A stretch of DNA of 64,000 bases from Bacillus sp. SD075. GTDB lineage: Bacteria > Bacillota > Bacilli > Bacillales > DSM-1321. The notes under the pieces were generated by a model. That model was not told the origin of the DNA and did no database searches. It saw only the letters and a list, made by a program, of their open reading frames with translations. Location: positions 1-64,000 of the forward strand of contig NZ_JADILK010000010.1 in assembly GCF_017355165.1 (NCBI RefSeq), given 5' to 3'. The position numbers and the translations under genes were made by a program. Shown here piece by piece: positions 45,264 through 53,488 of the stretch (position 1 is its first letter; each line of letters begins with the position of its first letter).

Positions 45264-45679
45264 TTACTTCTTCATCCCCCTTTCTTCAAAACGAATCTTT
45301 TTTAACAGTTCGTTTTCTGCCTTTAGTAAGTTGATTTGTGATTCCAAGCGAGCGTTTTTCTCCTCTAGGGTAAGTTTTCCTTCTTTTTGGCGCCCTGAAT
45401 TTTCTGCTCTAGTGTCACATAAACCAATAATCCCGTTCTTCTCGTAAACAGCTTGCCCTCTCTTACTCGCTGATTTAATTCTTTCCATCCCCAAAACCTC
45501 TACATCAAACCCAAATTCTTCAAAAATTCCCCTTGCGAATTTGCCTTTCTGTTTTTCCGCTATAAATATATGCTTAAATCCATCCGTATAAGTAATCCCT
45601 TTTGAACTTATACAGATTTAACATAATTATTAGATGATAGTAGTTTGATTTCTTTCTCAGTAAAAAGCTTTTTACTCAT
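45264..45679 (-). pseudogene. IS3-family transposase OrfA, frameshifted
   Basis: It starts MSKKLFTEKEIKLLSSNNYVKSV at 45679 and hits a stop; the rest continues in another frame as GITYTDGFKHIFIAEKQKGKF and the helix-turn-helix and leucine-zipper part ending LKAENELLKKIRFEERGMKK. The longest intact piece is 45264-45494. Confidence 0.8.
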
Positions 45680-45795
45680 AATCTTCTCCAGTCCCATATT
45701 GTGTTTCTTAAGTATACAAAAAAGTACCCAATAGGAGACTTTTTTTAGGTGTCTAATCTATAGGGTACATTTTGGTTAGTGCAAGGGCTTTATTT

Positions 45796-46172
45796 TGGTC
45801 CGTAGCGAGAGTGAATTCATACATTAATTAATTGTTTGGAGTAGCATCATCTACACAAAGAAGCCCTTTTCGAGTTGATAGGCTAAGCTCCTTTCCTAGG
45901 CTTGCCAACTTAGTTCCAGGTTCTTTCAGCTTTGTCTCGATGTTTTTGATTTGTACTTAGCCACATTATTAATTAAGTGATTATCCTGTTTCCGTCTTGA
46001 ACGGTTTTATGAAGATTCAATAAAAATATGCTTTTGAATCAGTTCCAATACCCACTCCCCTTACATATTTTGTTGGAGGGAGTACTTGATGTGGTGTTAA
46101 TTCCCTGACTATTTCGTTCCGATTTCCTGTTGTAAGCATTGCCTTATTAATTAATATACGGAGGTTATATAA
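45796..46172. other. Intergenic region before the bacteriocin precursor
   Basis: No intact gene. A 77-codon minus-strand frame (46017-46250) overlaps the precursor gene and has no recognisable motif. The last 60 bases should hold the precursor promoter, but I see no good consensus. Confidence 0.4.
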
Positions 46173-46418
46173 ATGAATGAGTTTCAAAATCAATTGCAAA
46201 TGTTGAATGTTGACGATTTCCAGGTAAGTCAGCCGGTTCCTTGGGAACAAGTCCCTCAGCAGTATTCCATGGAAGATTCTCGTCTTATTGGTTTAGGCTG
46301 TTTCGGCTGTTTCTTGTGTTTTGGCTGCTTTGGCTGTGGAGGATGCGGAGGTCGCTGTGGTGGATGCGGAGGCCGCTGTGGAGGATGCGGAGGACGTTGC
46401 GGACGTTGTGGTCGTTAA
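46173..46418 (+). CDS. Heterocycloanthracin/sonorensin-family bacteriocin precursor
   Basis: An 81-aa precursor of a thiazole/oxazole-modified microcin. The leader (about 1-40, MNEFQNQLQMLNVDDFQ...) is acidic and typical of this family. The core (about 41-81) contains 12 Cys in GCFGCF, GCGGC and GGRCGGC patterns with Gly and Arg but almost no Ser/Thr, so mainly thiazoles are expected. Three in-frame 21-bp tandem DNA repeats encode GCGGRCG units. Strong ribosome site GGAGGTTATATAA. A terminator separates it from the enzymes, as is usual where more precursor than enzyme is needed. Confidence 0.92.
   Translation: MNEFQNQLQMLNVDDFQVSQPVPWEQVPQQYSMEDSRLIGLGCFGCFLCFGCFGCGGCGGRCGGCGGRCGGCGGRCGRCGR
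46341..46403 (+). repeat. Three 21-bp tandem repeats in the precursor core
   Basis: Units at 46341-46361, 46362-46382 and 46383-46403 begin GGATGCGGAGG and encode the heptad GCGGRCG. They differ by only a few third-position or purine changes, suggesting recent core expansion by slippage. Confidence 0.9.
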
Positions 46419-46433
46419 GGATTCAGGTTTTCT

Positions 46434-46468
46434 AAAGAAAGTCCCTGTATGTACAGGGACTTTCTTTA
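46434..46468 (+). terminator. Attenuating terminator between precursor and maturation genes
   Basis: AAAGAAAGTCCCTG pairs with CAGGGACTTTCTTT around a 6-base loop. Partial read-through would supply the downstream enzymes. Confidence 0.85.
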
Positions 46469-46565
46469 TTTCATTAGACATAAGGGACAATTTGTCGTTC
46501 ATAGGATTAAAGTGAAGTGCTGTGTTGTAGCAGTATTTAGAATGCATCGGGTTAGGAGGAGCGGA

Positions 46566-48515
46566 ATGGTGAATTTGACCCCTTCTATGCGTTTGAAAGT
46601 GAAAAGGGATACGTTTTTTCTTCCGGAACCAAACAGGGGTGTGTATTTCAGGAATAACATAAGTTCCTTCCGAATGGAGGGCAGTACGATCGTCCAGTGG
46701 ATTGAAAAGTTATTACCGATGTTCAACGGGAACCATACATTAAGTGAGTTGACGGATGGATTACCTGGCCCATACCGGAACAGGGTGATGGAGATTGCCG
46801 AGGTTTTGTACAGTAATGGGTTTGTTCGGGATGTAAGTCAGGACAGTTCCCATCAATTAAGGAATCAAGTTCTTGAAAAGTATGCTTCGCAAATCGAGTT
46901 CCTGGAAAGTTACGTCGATTCAGGGGCTCACCGTTTTGAAGCTTATCGAAGGAAAAAGGCGTTGGCTATAGGATCTGGTCCACTGTTCCTTTCATTGGTG
47001 TCCTCACTTATCGAATCCGGATTGCCTGCATTCCATATCCTCATTACGGACACGGTGCCGACCAATAGAAAAAGGCTGAATGAAATCGTGGCACATGCGC
47101 GTAAGACGGACGACGAGACTGCGATAGAGGAGGTCGTGCTTGAAAAGGGGGCAGAGATTGAATGGCAGGAGATCGTACGGTCTTTTGACTCGATATTATA
47201 TGTGTCACAGGAGGGTGATATAGAGGAATTAAGAGAACTTCATTCGGTTTGCAGGCAAGGGAAAAAGATCCTGTTTCCCGCATTGATCATCAATCAAGTA
47301 GGCATGGCTGGTCCGCTTGTCCATCCGGATTCCAAGGGATGTTGGGAGTCAGCCTGGCATCGTTTACATCAAGCTGAGCTGGAAAAGAATCAGGCACCAT
47401 CTTCTTTTTCCGCCACAGCCGGAGCGATGTTAGCCAATATAATGGTATTCGAATGGTTTAAAGAGGCTACAGGCGTTATTACAGCTGAACAAGCCAATCA
47501 ATTTTATCTGTTGGATATGGAGACATTGGAGGGGAAATGGCATCCGTTCATTCCCCACCCGGGGGTAGCAGGAAAAGAGACTGCTGCATGGATTGAAGAT
47601 TTTGAACGGCGGCTCGAACAGAAACCGGATCCGGGTGAGCCGGGGAAGGTGTTTATGTATTTCAGCAGGTTGACATCCTCGGAATCCGGAATCTTTCATA
47701 GTTGGGATGAGGGGGATTTAAAACAGCTGCCATTGGCTCAATGCCGCGTTCAGGTCGTTGATCCACTATCGTCCGGTCCGGCCGAACTACTGCCCGAAAT
47801 TATCCGTTCAGATCTGACGCATCAGGAAGCGAGGAGGGAAACCGGTCTTGCAGGAGTTGAAGCATATGTATCCCGAAAACTTAGCCAGCTCGTTTCGACC
47901 CTTCCTCCGCTTCGGGGGGCAGACCATATAAAGGAACCGATCGGTGTTGGGGCAGGGGGAACATTTGCTGAATGTGTTTGCCGTGGACTGCAAAACAGTT
48001 TGGATACAGAGTTTGGCAATAAGCGGTTCAACCAGGAAAAACTTGTGACGGTGCAGTTGACTCATGTGGAAGATGAGCGCTGCAGGTATTATTTACAAGC
48101 GCTGACCCGGCTGCAAGGAGATCCGATCATCGCGTTGGGGGAGGAAGTGTCCGGTTTCCCGGTAGTTTGGGCCGGAACGGACGATGGATGGTCTGGCGCT
48201 GTCGGTGTGAATGTAACGATCGCATTACGGAATGCCTTGCAAAAGGCCGTCATGAAAGTCCAAAACCAGACCGTTTGCCTCACAGCTCCAGGTTTAGTGG
48301 CATCACCTGTTCTTGAGGAAGAAAAGGGGCCCATGAATCTTGTGATTCCTTCGTGTGAGGTGAGAGGGAATTCCGAACTAGTACAGTCCGCCATTCAAGT
48401 CCTGAAGAAGGACAGTAAGCGGATCCACGTTTTCGAAATGGATGTGGAGCCTTTCTTGAAGGAAGAAATTACAGGTGTGTTTGGGGTGTTTTTGCGAGAG
48501 GAGGAATCAGGGTGA
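46566..48515 (+). CDS. ThiF-like thiazole-containing bacteriocin maturation protein
   Basis: A 649-aa protein like the putative ThiF-type maturation proteins of Bacillus TOMM clusters. The N-terminal 90 residues resemble the precursor-recognition winged helix (PqqD-like). The E1-like region has an ALAIGSGPLFLSLVSSLIESG nucleotide-fold loop near 130. The rest has no clear zinc cysteines. It probably binds the leader peptide and activates the cyclodehydratase. The frame is open upstream through the terminator, but GGAGGAGCGGA fixes the start at 46566. Overlaps the next gene by 4 bases. Confidence 0.85.
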   Translation: MVNLTPSMRLKVKRDTFFLPEPNRGVYFRNNISSFRMEGSTIVQWIEKLLPMFNGNHTLSELTDGLPGPYRNRVMEIAEVLYSNGFVRDVSQDSSHQLRNQVLEKYASQIEFLESYVDSGAHRFEAYRRKKALAIGSGPLFLSLVSSLIESGLPAFHILITDTVPTNRKRLNEIVAHARKTDDETAIEEVVLEKGAEIEWQEIVRSFDSILYVSQEGDIEELRELHSVCRQGKKILFPALIINQVGMAGPLVHPDSKGCWESAWHRLHQAELEKNQAPSSFSATAGAMLANIMVFEWFKEATGVITAEQANQFYLLDMETLEGKWHPFIPHPGVAGKETAAWIEDFERRLEQKPDPGEPGKVFMYFSRLTSSESGIFHSWDEGDLKQLPLAQCRVQVVDPLSSGPAELLPEIIRSDLTHQEARRETGLAGVEAYVSRKLSQLVSTLPPLRGADHIKEPIGVGAGGTFAECVCRGLQNSLDTEFGNKRFNQEKLVTVQLTHVEDERCRYYLQALTRLQGDPIIALGEEVSGFPVVWAGTDDGWSGAVGVNVTIALRNALQKAVMKVQNQTVCLTAPGLVASPVLEEEKGPMNLVIPSCEVRGNSELVQSAIQVLKKDSKRIHVFEMDVEPFLKEEITGVFGVFLREEESG

Positions 48516-50455
48516 AAACTGACATATTGGTTGTCGGGGAAGGAGTGTTGGCCGACCATGTTCATGGGGACCTGTCCGGCCAATATCAGGTCAATCGCCA
48601 AAACGATTTCGAGGCAGGAATCCCGCAAACGACGGCTTTGGTCCTTCTGCTGCAAGATGCTTGGAATCCCGCTGTCCATCTAAAGGCGGAAGAGGTGATA
48701 AGGGAAGCGGGCATTCCATGGATGCGGGGGTTCGTATCATTTGGAGAGGGAGTGGTAGGTCCGTTGGTCCGACCGGGCGTTCCTGGCTGCTCACAGTGTG
48801 CAGATCAAAGGCATCTCATGGCCGGGCGTGATCGAAAGGAAATGTGGGAATTCCGCAAACATCTGCAGGAAAATGGGGGGATGGACCGTGATGCGGCTGC
48901 GTCCCGCACAGGTCTTTTACAGATGGCGCACTTGATTTGTGCAGAGGTAAGGAAGACGATGAAAGGAGAACATGCCCGGTCGGAAGGGCATGTATCAATA
49001 ATCAGCCTGATAACGCTGAATGGATCATGGCACTCATTCTTACCAGATCCATTGTGTCCGATGTGCTCAACCTTACCTGATGACTCGAAGGAGCGTGCAA
49101 GGATTTCGTTGCAGCCAAGTCCGAAAATCAGTCCCGATAGTTACCGTACCCGTTCAATGGAAGAGCTGAATGAAGTTCTGGCCAAGGATTACTTGGACCG
49201 ACGCACAGGATTCTTGAATAATAAGATGATAGACCTAGTGCCGCCATTTGCCGATGTAAGTGTTAATTTGCCATTGTTCATAGGAGATGAGGGGGCGGCA
49301 GGCCGGACCCTCTCATACGCGGTCAGTGAGATGACTGCCATATTGGAGGGATTGGAAAGGTATTGCGGAATGGAACCCCGCGGTAAACGGACAGTCATAC
49401 ATGACAGTTACAACAACGTGAAAGAGTTTGCGCTCGATCCCATAAGGATCGGGGTACACACGAAGGAAAATTATGCACAGCAGGATTTTCCATTTCAACC
49501 GTTTAATCCTGACCGCTCGATGGATTGGGTGTGGGGCCACTCATTTTTGCAAGATCGGCCCATCCTGGTCCCGGAATTGCTTTCTTATTACAGCTTGGGC
49601 TGCGGTCATGGATTTGTCTATGAAACGTCCAATGGCTGTGCATTAGGGGGGAGTTTGGAGGAGGCCATTTTCTACGGCATCATGGAAGTGGTCGAACGTG
49701 ATTCATTCCTGCTGACTTGGTACGCACAGCTGCCCCTCACTCGCCTTGACCCCTATTCTGCAAATGACAAGGAACTGGAGATGATGATTGACAGGGCGAG
49801 GGCGGCAGCGGGATATGATATCCATCTGTTTAACTCGACGATGGAACATGGTATACCAAGCGTATGGGCGTTGGCAAAAAACAGGAAAGAAAAAGGTTTG
49901 AATATCATATGTGCGGCAGGGGCCCATCTTGACCCGGTCCGCGCGGTGAAAAGTGCAGTCTTCGAGTTGGCTGGCATGATGCTGACACTTGACGATAAAT
50001 TGGAAGAGAACCAGGATGAGGTTGAGAAAATGCTGCATGATGCCTCACTGGTACGGAAAATGGATGATCATGGCATGCTGTACGGTTTACCGCAAGCCGA
50101 AGAGCGACTGCACTTTCTGCTGGATGATGACCGCCCGATGCGAACATTCGCTGAAGAATACGGGAAAAAGGTGAACCATCCGGATTTGACGGAAGATTTG
50201 CAGGAAATCCTTCAGGAGTTTCGCCGGTTGCAACTCGAGGTGATTGTGGTGGATCAGACGACACCGGAAATTGCACGGAATGGATTACATTGCGTGAAAG
50301 TGCTGATTCCGGGGATGCTACCGATGACATTCGGCCATCATCTTACCCGCATAACGGGACTGGAGAGAATACTGAAGGTTCCGATGGAACTTGGATATGC
50401 AAAACGGCCGCTTGAATTCGAACAGCTCAATCCGCATCCGCATCCTTTTCCATAA
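48512..50455 (+). CDS. YcaO-type TOMM cyclodehydratase (with N-terminal zinc/E1-like domain)
   Basis: A 647-aa enzyme that uses ATP to turn Cys (or Ser/Thr) into azolines. Residues 1-200 form an E1-like partner domain with zinc cysteines CSQC and CPMC. The YcaO domain (about 210-647) has the ATP/Mg motifs SEMTAILEGLERYCG and EEAIFYGIMEVVERDSF. It ends in NPHPHPFP, the C-terminal PxPxP motif needed for cyclodehydration. GTG start at 48512 overlaps the previous stop (GTGA) behind GAGGAGGAATC. It acts with the ThiF-like protein and the dehydrogenase that follows. Confidence 0.93.
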   Translation: MKTDILVVGEGVLADHVHGDLSGQYQVNRQNDFEAGIPQTTALVLLLQDAWNPAVHLKAEEVIREAGIPWMRGFVSFGEGVVGPLVRPGVPGCSQCADQRHLMAGRDRKEMWEFRKHLQENGGMDRDAAASRTGLLQMAHLICAEVRKTMKGEHARSEGHVSIISLITLNGSWHSFLPDPLCPMCSTLPDDSKERARISLQPSPKISPDSYRTRSMEELNEVLAKDYLDRRTGFLNNKMIDLVPPFADVSVNLPLFIGDEGAAGRTLSYAVSEMTAILEGLERYCGMEPRGKRTVIHDSYNNVKEFALDPIRIGVHTKENYAQQDFPFQPFNPDRSMDWVWGHSFLQDRPILVPELLSYYSLGCGHGFVYETSNGCALGGSLEEAIFYGIMEVVERDSFLLTWYAQLPLTRLDPYSANDKELEMMIDRARAAAGYDIHLFNSTMEHGIPSVWALAKNRKEKGLNIICAAGAHLDPVRAVKSAVFELAGMMLTLDDKLEENQDEVEKMLHDASLVRKMDDHGMLYGLPQAEERLHFLLDDDRPMRTFAEEYGKKVNHPDLTEDLQEILQEFRRLQLEVIVVDQTTPEIARNGLHCVKVLIPGMLPMTFGHHLTRITGLERILKVPMELGYAKRPLEFEQLNPHPHPFP

Positions 50456-50476
50456 GGTGACTTAGGAGGTTGGAGG

Positions 50477-52045
50477 ATGAGTCTAGAGGCATTTTTGCAC
50501 AATTTGCATTTTGATATCGAAAAGGCAAGTCCGCCGGATTGGAAAGTGGATTGGGATGATGCACCGTTAACGTATAAACTTTACCGTGACTTGCCTGCTT
50601 TTCCACTATCACTGGATGTGCCGCTGACGCTCGATGAGTGCAGAGGGCCTTCAAAACAGGACTTCGAAGGAATCGGTCACTTCCTCTGGTATGCATATGG
50701 CCTGACCCAAGTCAGTCAGGTACCGAGCTCCGCGGAATCTGAGGACCTCATGCAGTCATTCCGGCGTTTTCCGGCCTCAGGGGGAGCTTTGTATCCAAGT
50801 GAATTGTACGTGTACTTGAAGATGGAGGGACTGCCTGCTGGTGTATACCATTATGATGCGGCACACCACCGGTTGGTTTTGCTGAGGGAAGGGAATTTTG
50901 ATTCCTATGTAACAAAGGCTTTTGGTGATACCGTTGATATGTCCGCATGCTTTGGCACGGTTTTTGTATCGACGATGTTTTGGAAAAACTTCTACAAATA
51001 TAATAACTTTTCATACCGTCTGCAAGGTCTGGATGCGGGCGTGCTTCTTGGACAGTTGCTCGAAGTGGCGAAACGGTTCGGAATCGCGGCAGGGGTGTGC
51101 TTCCAATTCCTTGATCGGGCCATCAATCATCTGCTCGGGCTTTCGGAAGAGGAAGAGAGCACGTATGCAGTGATCCCCTTATCAGCAGACCCTTCTTTTA
51201 GTTTTAGAGAAGAAGGGAGTATGGACGGACCTGTCACTTCGACGGAATTATGCAGGGAATTGCCGGATATTCAGCCTGAACACTATGTTCGATCGCAGAG
51301 GATCAGGGAATTTCCAATGTTAACTAAAATGAATGAAGCATCCATGATTGAGTCCACCCAATCATTCCGGCGGATCCATCCAAAGAATGGGGCGGAATCC
51401 GAAGGACGAATGGTAGTTCTCCCTATCGTGAAGCGGCTGTCCTATGATTTGGCATCAGTTTGCCGGAAGCGATTTTCACCTGAAATGGACTTCGTACTGG
51501 GGAAAGTCAGTCAATGGCAACTGGCGGCTCTCCTGCAGGAGGCAACCGCTTCGTTCTCCTATCGAAATGATTTGGATGCAATAAACGGGAACAACGAGCA
51601 TCGCGTTTCCTTATATGCATGTTTGTATAATGTGGAAGACATTCAAGATGGTGCATATCATTATGACCGCACGACACGTTCATTACGACAGATACAATCA
51701 GGAGATCATCGGCTCCGGCTACAATACGGAATGTCCCTCGATATCATGAATTTTCAGCAAGTCCCGATCTGCATACATGTAGTTGGCGAGCGGGATCTTT
51801 CCAAAACGCAGCTTGGATATAGAGGTTACCGCATCAAGCAAATGGAGGCGGGGATGCTCGTTCAGAAATTACTGCTAGCGTCGTCAGCCCTCGGAATGAA
51901 CGGGCATCCACTGCTCGGCTTTGATGTGAATATGTGTGATGAACTTTATCAGATAGATGGTCCGCAAAGGAAAACGAGCCTGATCCAAATCCCGATCGGA
52001 CACTATCGGGATCGCCCTTGGCTGAAGGGGAGTCTGCATAGTTGA
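50477..52045 (+). CDS. SagB-type FMN-dependent azoline dehydrogenase
   Basis: A 522-aa flavoenzyme oxidising thiazolines to thiazoles. It holds two nitroreductase-like halves: RRFPASGGALYPSELYVYL with GVYHYDAAHHRL in the first, and ATASFSYRNDL, LYACLYNVEDIQDGAYHYD and RGYRIKQMEAGMLVQKLLLAS in the second, with FMN-contact Arg/Ser in the first. Ribosome site TTAGGAGGTTGGAGG, 21 bases after the YcaO stop. It ends the cluster; no exporter, protease or immunity gene follows before the terminators and IS remnant. Confidence 0.9.
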   Translation: MSLEAFLHNLHFDIEKASPPDWKVDWDDAPLTYKLYRDLPAFPLSLDVPLTLDECRGPSKQDFEGIGHFLWYAYGLTQVSQVPSSAESEDLMQSFRRFPASGGALYPSELYVYLKMEGLPAGVYHYDAAHHRLVLLREGNFDSYVTKAFGDTVDMSACFGTVFVSTMFWKNFYKYNNFSYRLQGLDAGVLLGQLLEVAKRFGIAAGVCFQFLDRAINHLLGLSEEEESTYAVIPLSADPSFSFREEGSMDGPVTSTELCRELPDIQPEHYVRSQRIREFPMLTKMNEASMIESTQSFRRIHPKNGAESEGRMVVLPIVKRLSYDLASVCRKRFSPEMDFVLGKVSQWQLAALLQEATASFSYRNDLDAINGNNEHRVSLYACLYNVEDIQDGAYHYDRTTRSLRQIQSGDHRLRLQYGMSLDIMNFQQVPICIHVVGERDLSKTQLGYRGYRIKQMEAGMLVQKLLLASSALGMNGHPLLGFDVNMCDELYQIDGPQRKTSLIQIPIGHYRDRPWLKGSLHS

Positions 52046-52058
52046 AGAAGGTGAAGAG

Positions 52059-52080
52059 GGCCTCCATAGAAATGGAGGCC
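52059..52080. repeat. Hairpin repeat, copy 1
   Basis: A 9-bp stem GGCCTCCAT with an agaa loop. An identical 22-base copy lies at 53310-53331, flanking the transposase remnant. Both are followed or preceded in inverted order by a CAG..TGTAGACAAA sequence. Confidence 0.8.
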
Positions 52081-52098
52081 GCAGTTTGTAGACAAAAG

Positions 52099-52132
52099 GG
52101 GTTCGGAATTAAAAAATTCCGAACCCTTTTTG
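52099..52132 (+). terminator. Terminator of the bacteriocin maturation operon
   Basis: GGGTTCGGAATT pairs perfectly with AATTCCGAACCC around AAAA, then TTTTT. Confidence 0.88.
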
Positions 52133-52159
52133 AGATTCCCTTTGAATTTTTGCCTAAAG

Positions 52160-53121
52160 TTAAGAGATGGGGGCTATTTTTGGACCTTGCCATGTCCAAG
52201 TGGCCATCTTCTTTACATTAATGGCAGCGAAAGTAAGCATCGCTTGCATCGACAATTTTTTAAGTCCCCTTAAAGTAGTCCAACGCATACCATGCTTTTC
52301 TTTTGCATCTGCGAATACACGCTCAATCGTTTCTTTGCGTTTCGCATAGATAGGTTTTACCTCTTGATGATGACGCAGATGATCTGCTTCTTCCACATAT
52401 GCTTGCCAGATATGCCGTGTCACTACTTTTTGATGGTCTTTGCTTTCAGTACACCGTGATAAAAATGAGCATGTTGCACAAATTTGTTTTGGCGATTTGT
52501 ACTCGCGATAGCCCTCTTTATTTGTTGTTGAGTACTTTAAAGTTTCTCCCGAAGGGCAAAGGTAACAATCAAAGTGTTCATCGTAAACATAGTCATGTTT
52601 GCGAAAGAATCCTTCTTTTGTACGAGGACGTGTATAGGGTAAAGCAGGTGTGATTTCTTTGTTAAATAGGTAGCTTGTAATCGCTGGTGTTTTATAAGCT
52701 GCATCTGCGGCAACGGCTTCCGGTTTTCCAACTTTCTCAATCACTTGTTCAACTAGTGGCTCTAAGATATGACTGTCATGTGTATTTCCAGGTGTTACAA
52801 TCGTTCCCAATACAAAACCGTTGCGGTCTGCGGCCGCGTGGAATGAATAGGCAAACTGTTTTGTTCGTTCATCTTTCACATAGTAGCCACTCTCAGAATC
52901 CGTTGTACTTTCTTTAATCTCTTTGGTCTCTTCCTTATCAAATTTATCTGGTGGAAAAGGCTTCTTTCCATGGTTTTCACGATCTTGATTTATTTCTTCT
53001 TGAAGACGTCCTTGATACGCTCGTGTTTCTTTGCGAACGATTTTCTTTTCAAATTTCCGCTTATTCGCACTGGCTTTCACATGTGTGGAATCCACGAAAA
53101 CGTGTTCAGCACTTACAAAGT
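52160..53121 (-). pseudogene. IS1182-type transposase, 5' truncated
   Basis: The open part encodes the last roughly 320 residues of an IS1182-family transposase: first catalytic Asp in FVDSTHVKASANKRK, second in AVAADAAYKT, and Glu in RKETIERVFADAKEKHGMRW. The N-terminal 160 or so residues are missing: coding sequence continues upstream of the first available Met (SAEHVFVDSTHV) up to 53120 and is then replaced by the GC-rich repeat. It cannot be a functional gene. Confidence 0.85.
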
Positions 53122-53244
53122 TGATTGGAACGAAAGGTACGAGACTCCTGCGGGAAAAGCGCGTCTAGGGGAGACCCCGCAGGCAAAGACGAGGAGGCTC
53201 CCCGACCGCCCCGCGGAAAGCGAGTGCCTGGAGTGGAAATCAAC
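53120..53244 (+). repeat. GC-rich intergenic repeat, full copy (+)
   Basis: A 125-base element with ends GTTGATTGGAA and GGAAATCAAC, core GAGACTCCTGCGGGAAAAGCG, GGGGAGACCCCGCAGG, GAGGAGGCTCC, CCCCGCGGAAAGCGAGTG. It is GC-rich, has many internal palindromes, and directly interrupts the IS1182 transposase. Confidence 0.88.
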
Positions 53245-53488
53245 GGCCAAATAGTTCAACTCATAAAAATAGACAAACTCGATTTTCATCGAGTTTGTCT
53301 ACAGTCTGTGGCCTCCATAGAAATGGAGGCCATTTTCATTTTAGAGTAAGGCTTCTATCCTAAAAGTGCAATAATCTCTGCTGAAGATTATACTGAAATT
53401 AAAGATTTGACTGCTCTTGGGAATGAATAAGTATATGAAGTTAATAATGTAGTACACTTTTAACTAAACATTTTAAAGGATGTAGCTT
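53245..53488. other. Repeat-rich spacer upstream of the MocR-type gene
   Basis: It holds a perfect 12-bp stem hairpin at 53271-53300 (AGACAAACTCGA with TCGAGTTTGTCT) and the second copy of the GGCCTCCAT hairpin at 53310-53331. A short frame ending ISAEDYTEIKDLTALGNE at about 53430 looks like the tail of a lost gene. The regulator's promoter must lie in the last 60 AT-rich bases. Confidence 0.5.
53310..53331. repeat. Hairpin repeat, copy 2
   Basis: Identical to 52059-52080 (GGCCTCCAT stem, agaa loop). Read in reverse it is followed by CAGACTGTAGACAAA, mirroring CAGTTTGTAGACAAA after copy 1, so the two form an inverted pair around the transposase remnant. Confidence 0.8.

Larger units (their letters stand above)
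44792..45795 (-). mobile_element. Decayed IS3-family insertion sequence
   Basis: The left end AAATAAAG...CCTTGCA...AAAATGTACCC and the right end, read in reverse, AAATAAAG...CCTTGCA...AAAATGTACCC form imperfect inverted repeats of about 40 bases. TG..CA-type ends lie at 44819 and 45769. Inside are a broken orfA and only the C-terminal third of orfB. At about 1 kb it is shorter than a full element (about 1.2-1.5 kb). Confidence 0.8.

Noticed and set aside
46341..46403. Regular 21-bp repeats as a possible CRISPR array
   Set aside because: The repeats are contiguous without spacers, in frame, and encode the Cys-rich bacteriocin core.
52160..53095. 311-aa frame as an intact transposase gene
   Set aside because: The family needs about 480 residues; coding sequence continues upstream of the first Met and is cut by a repeat.
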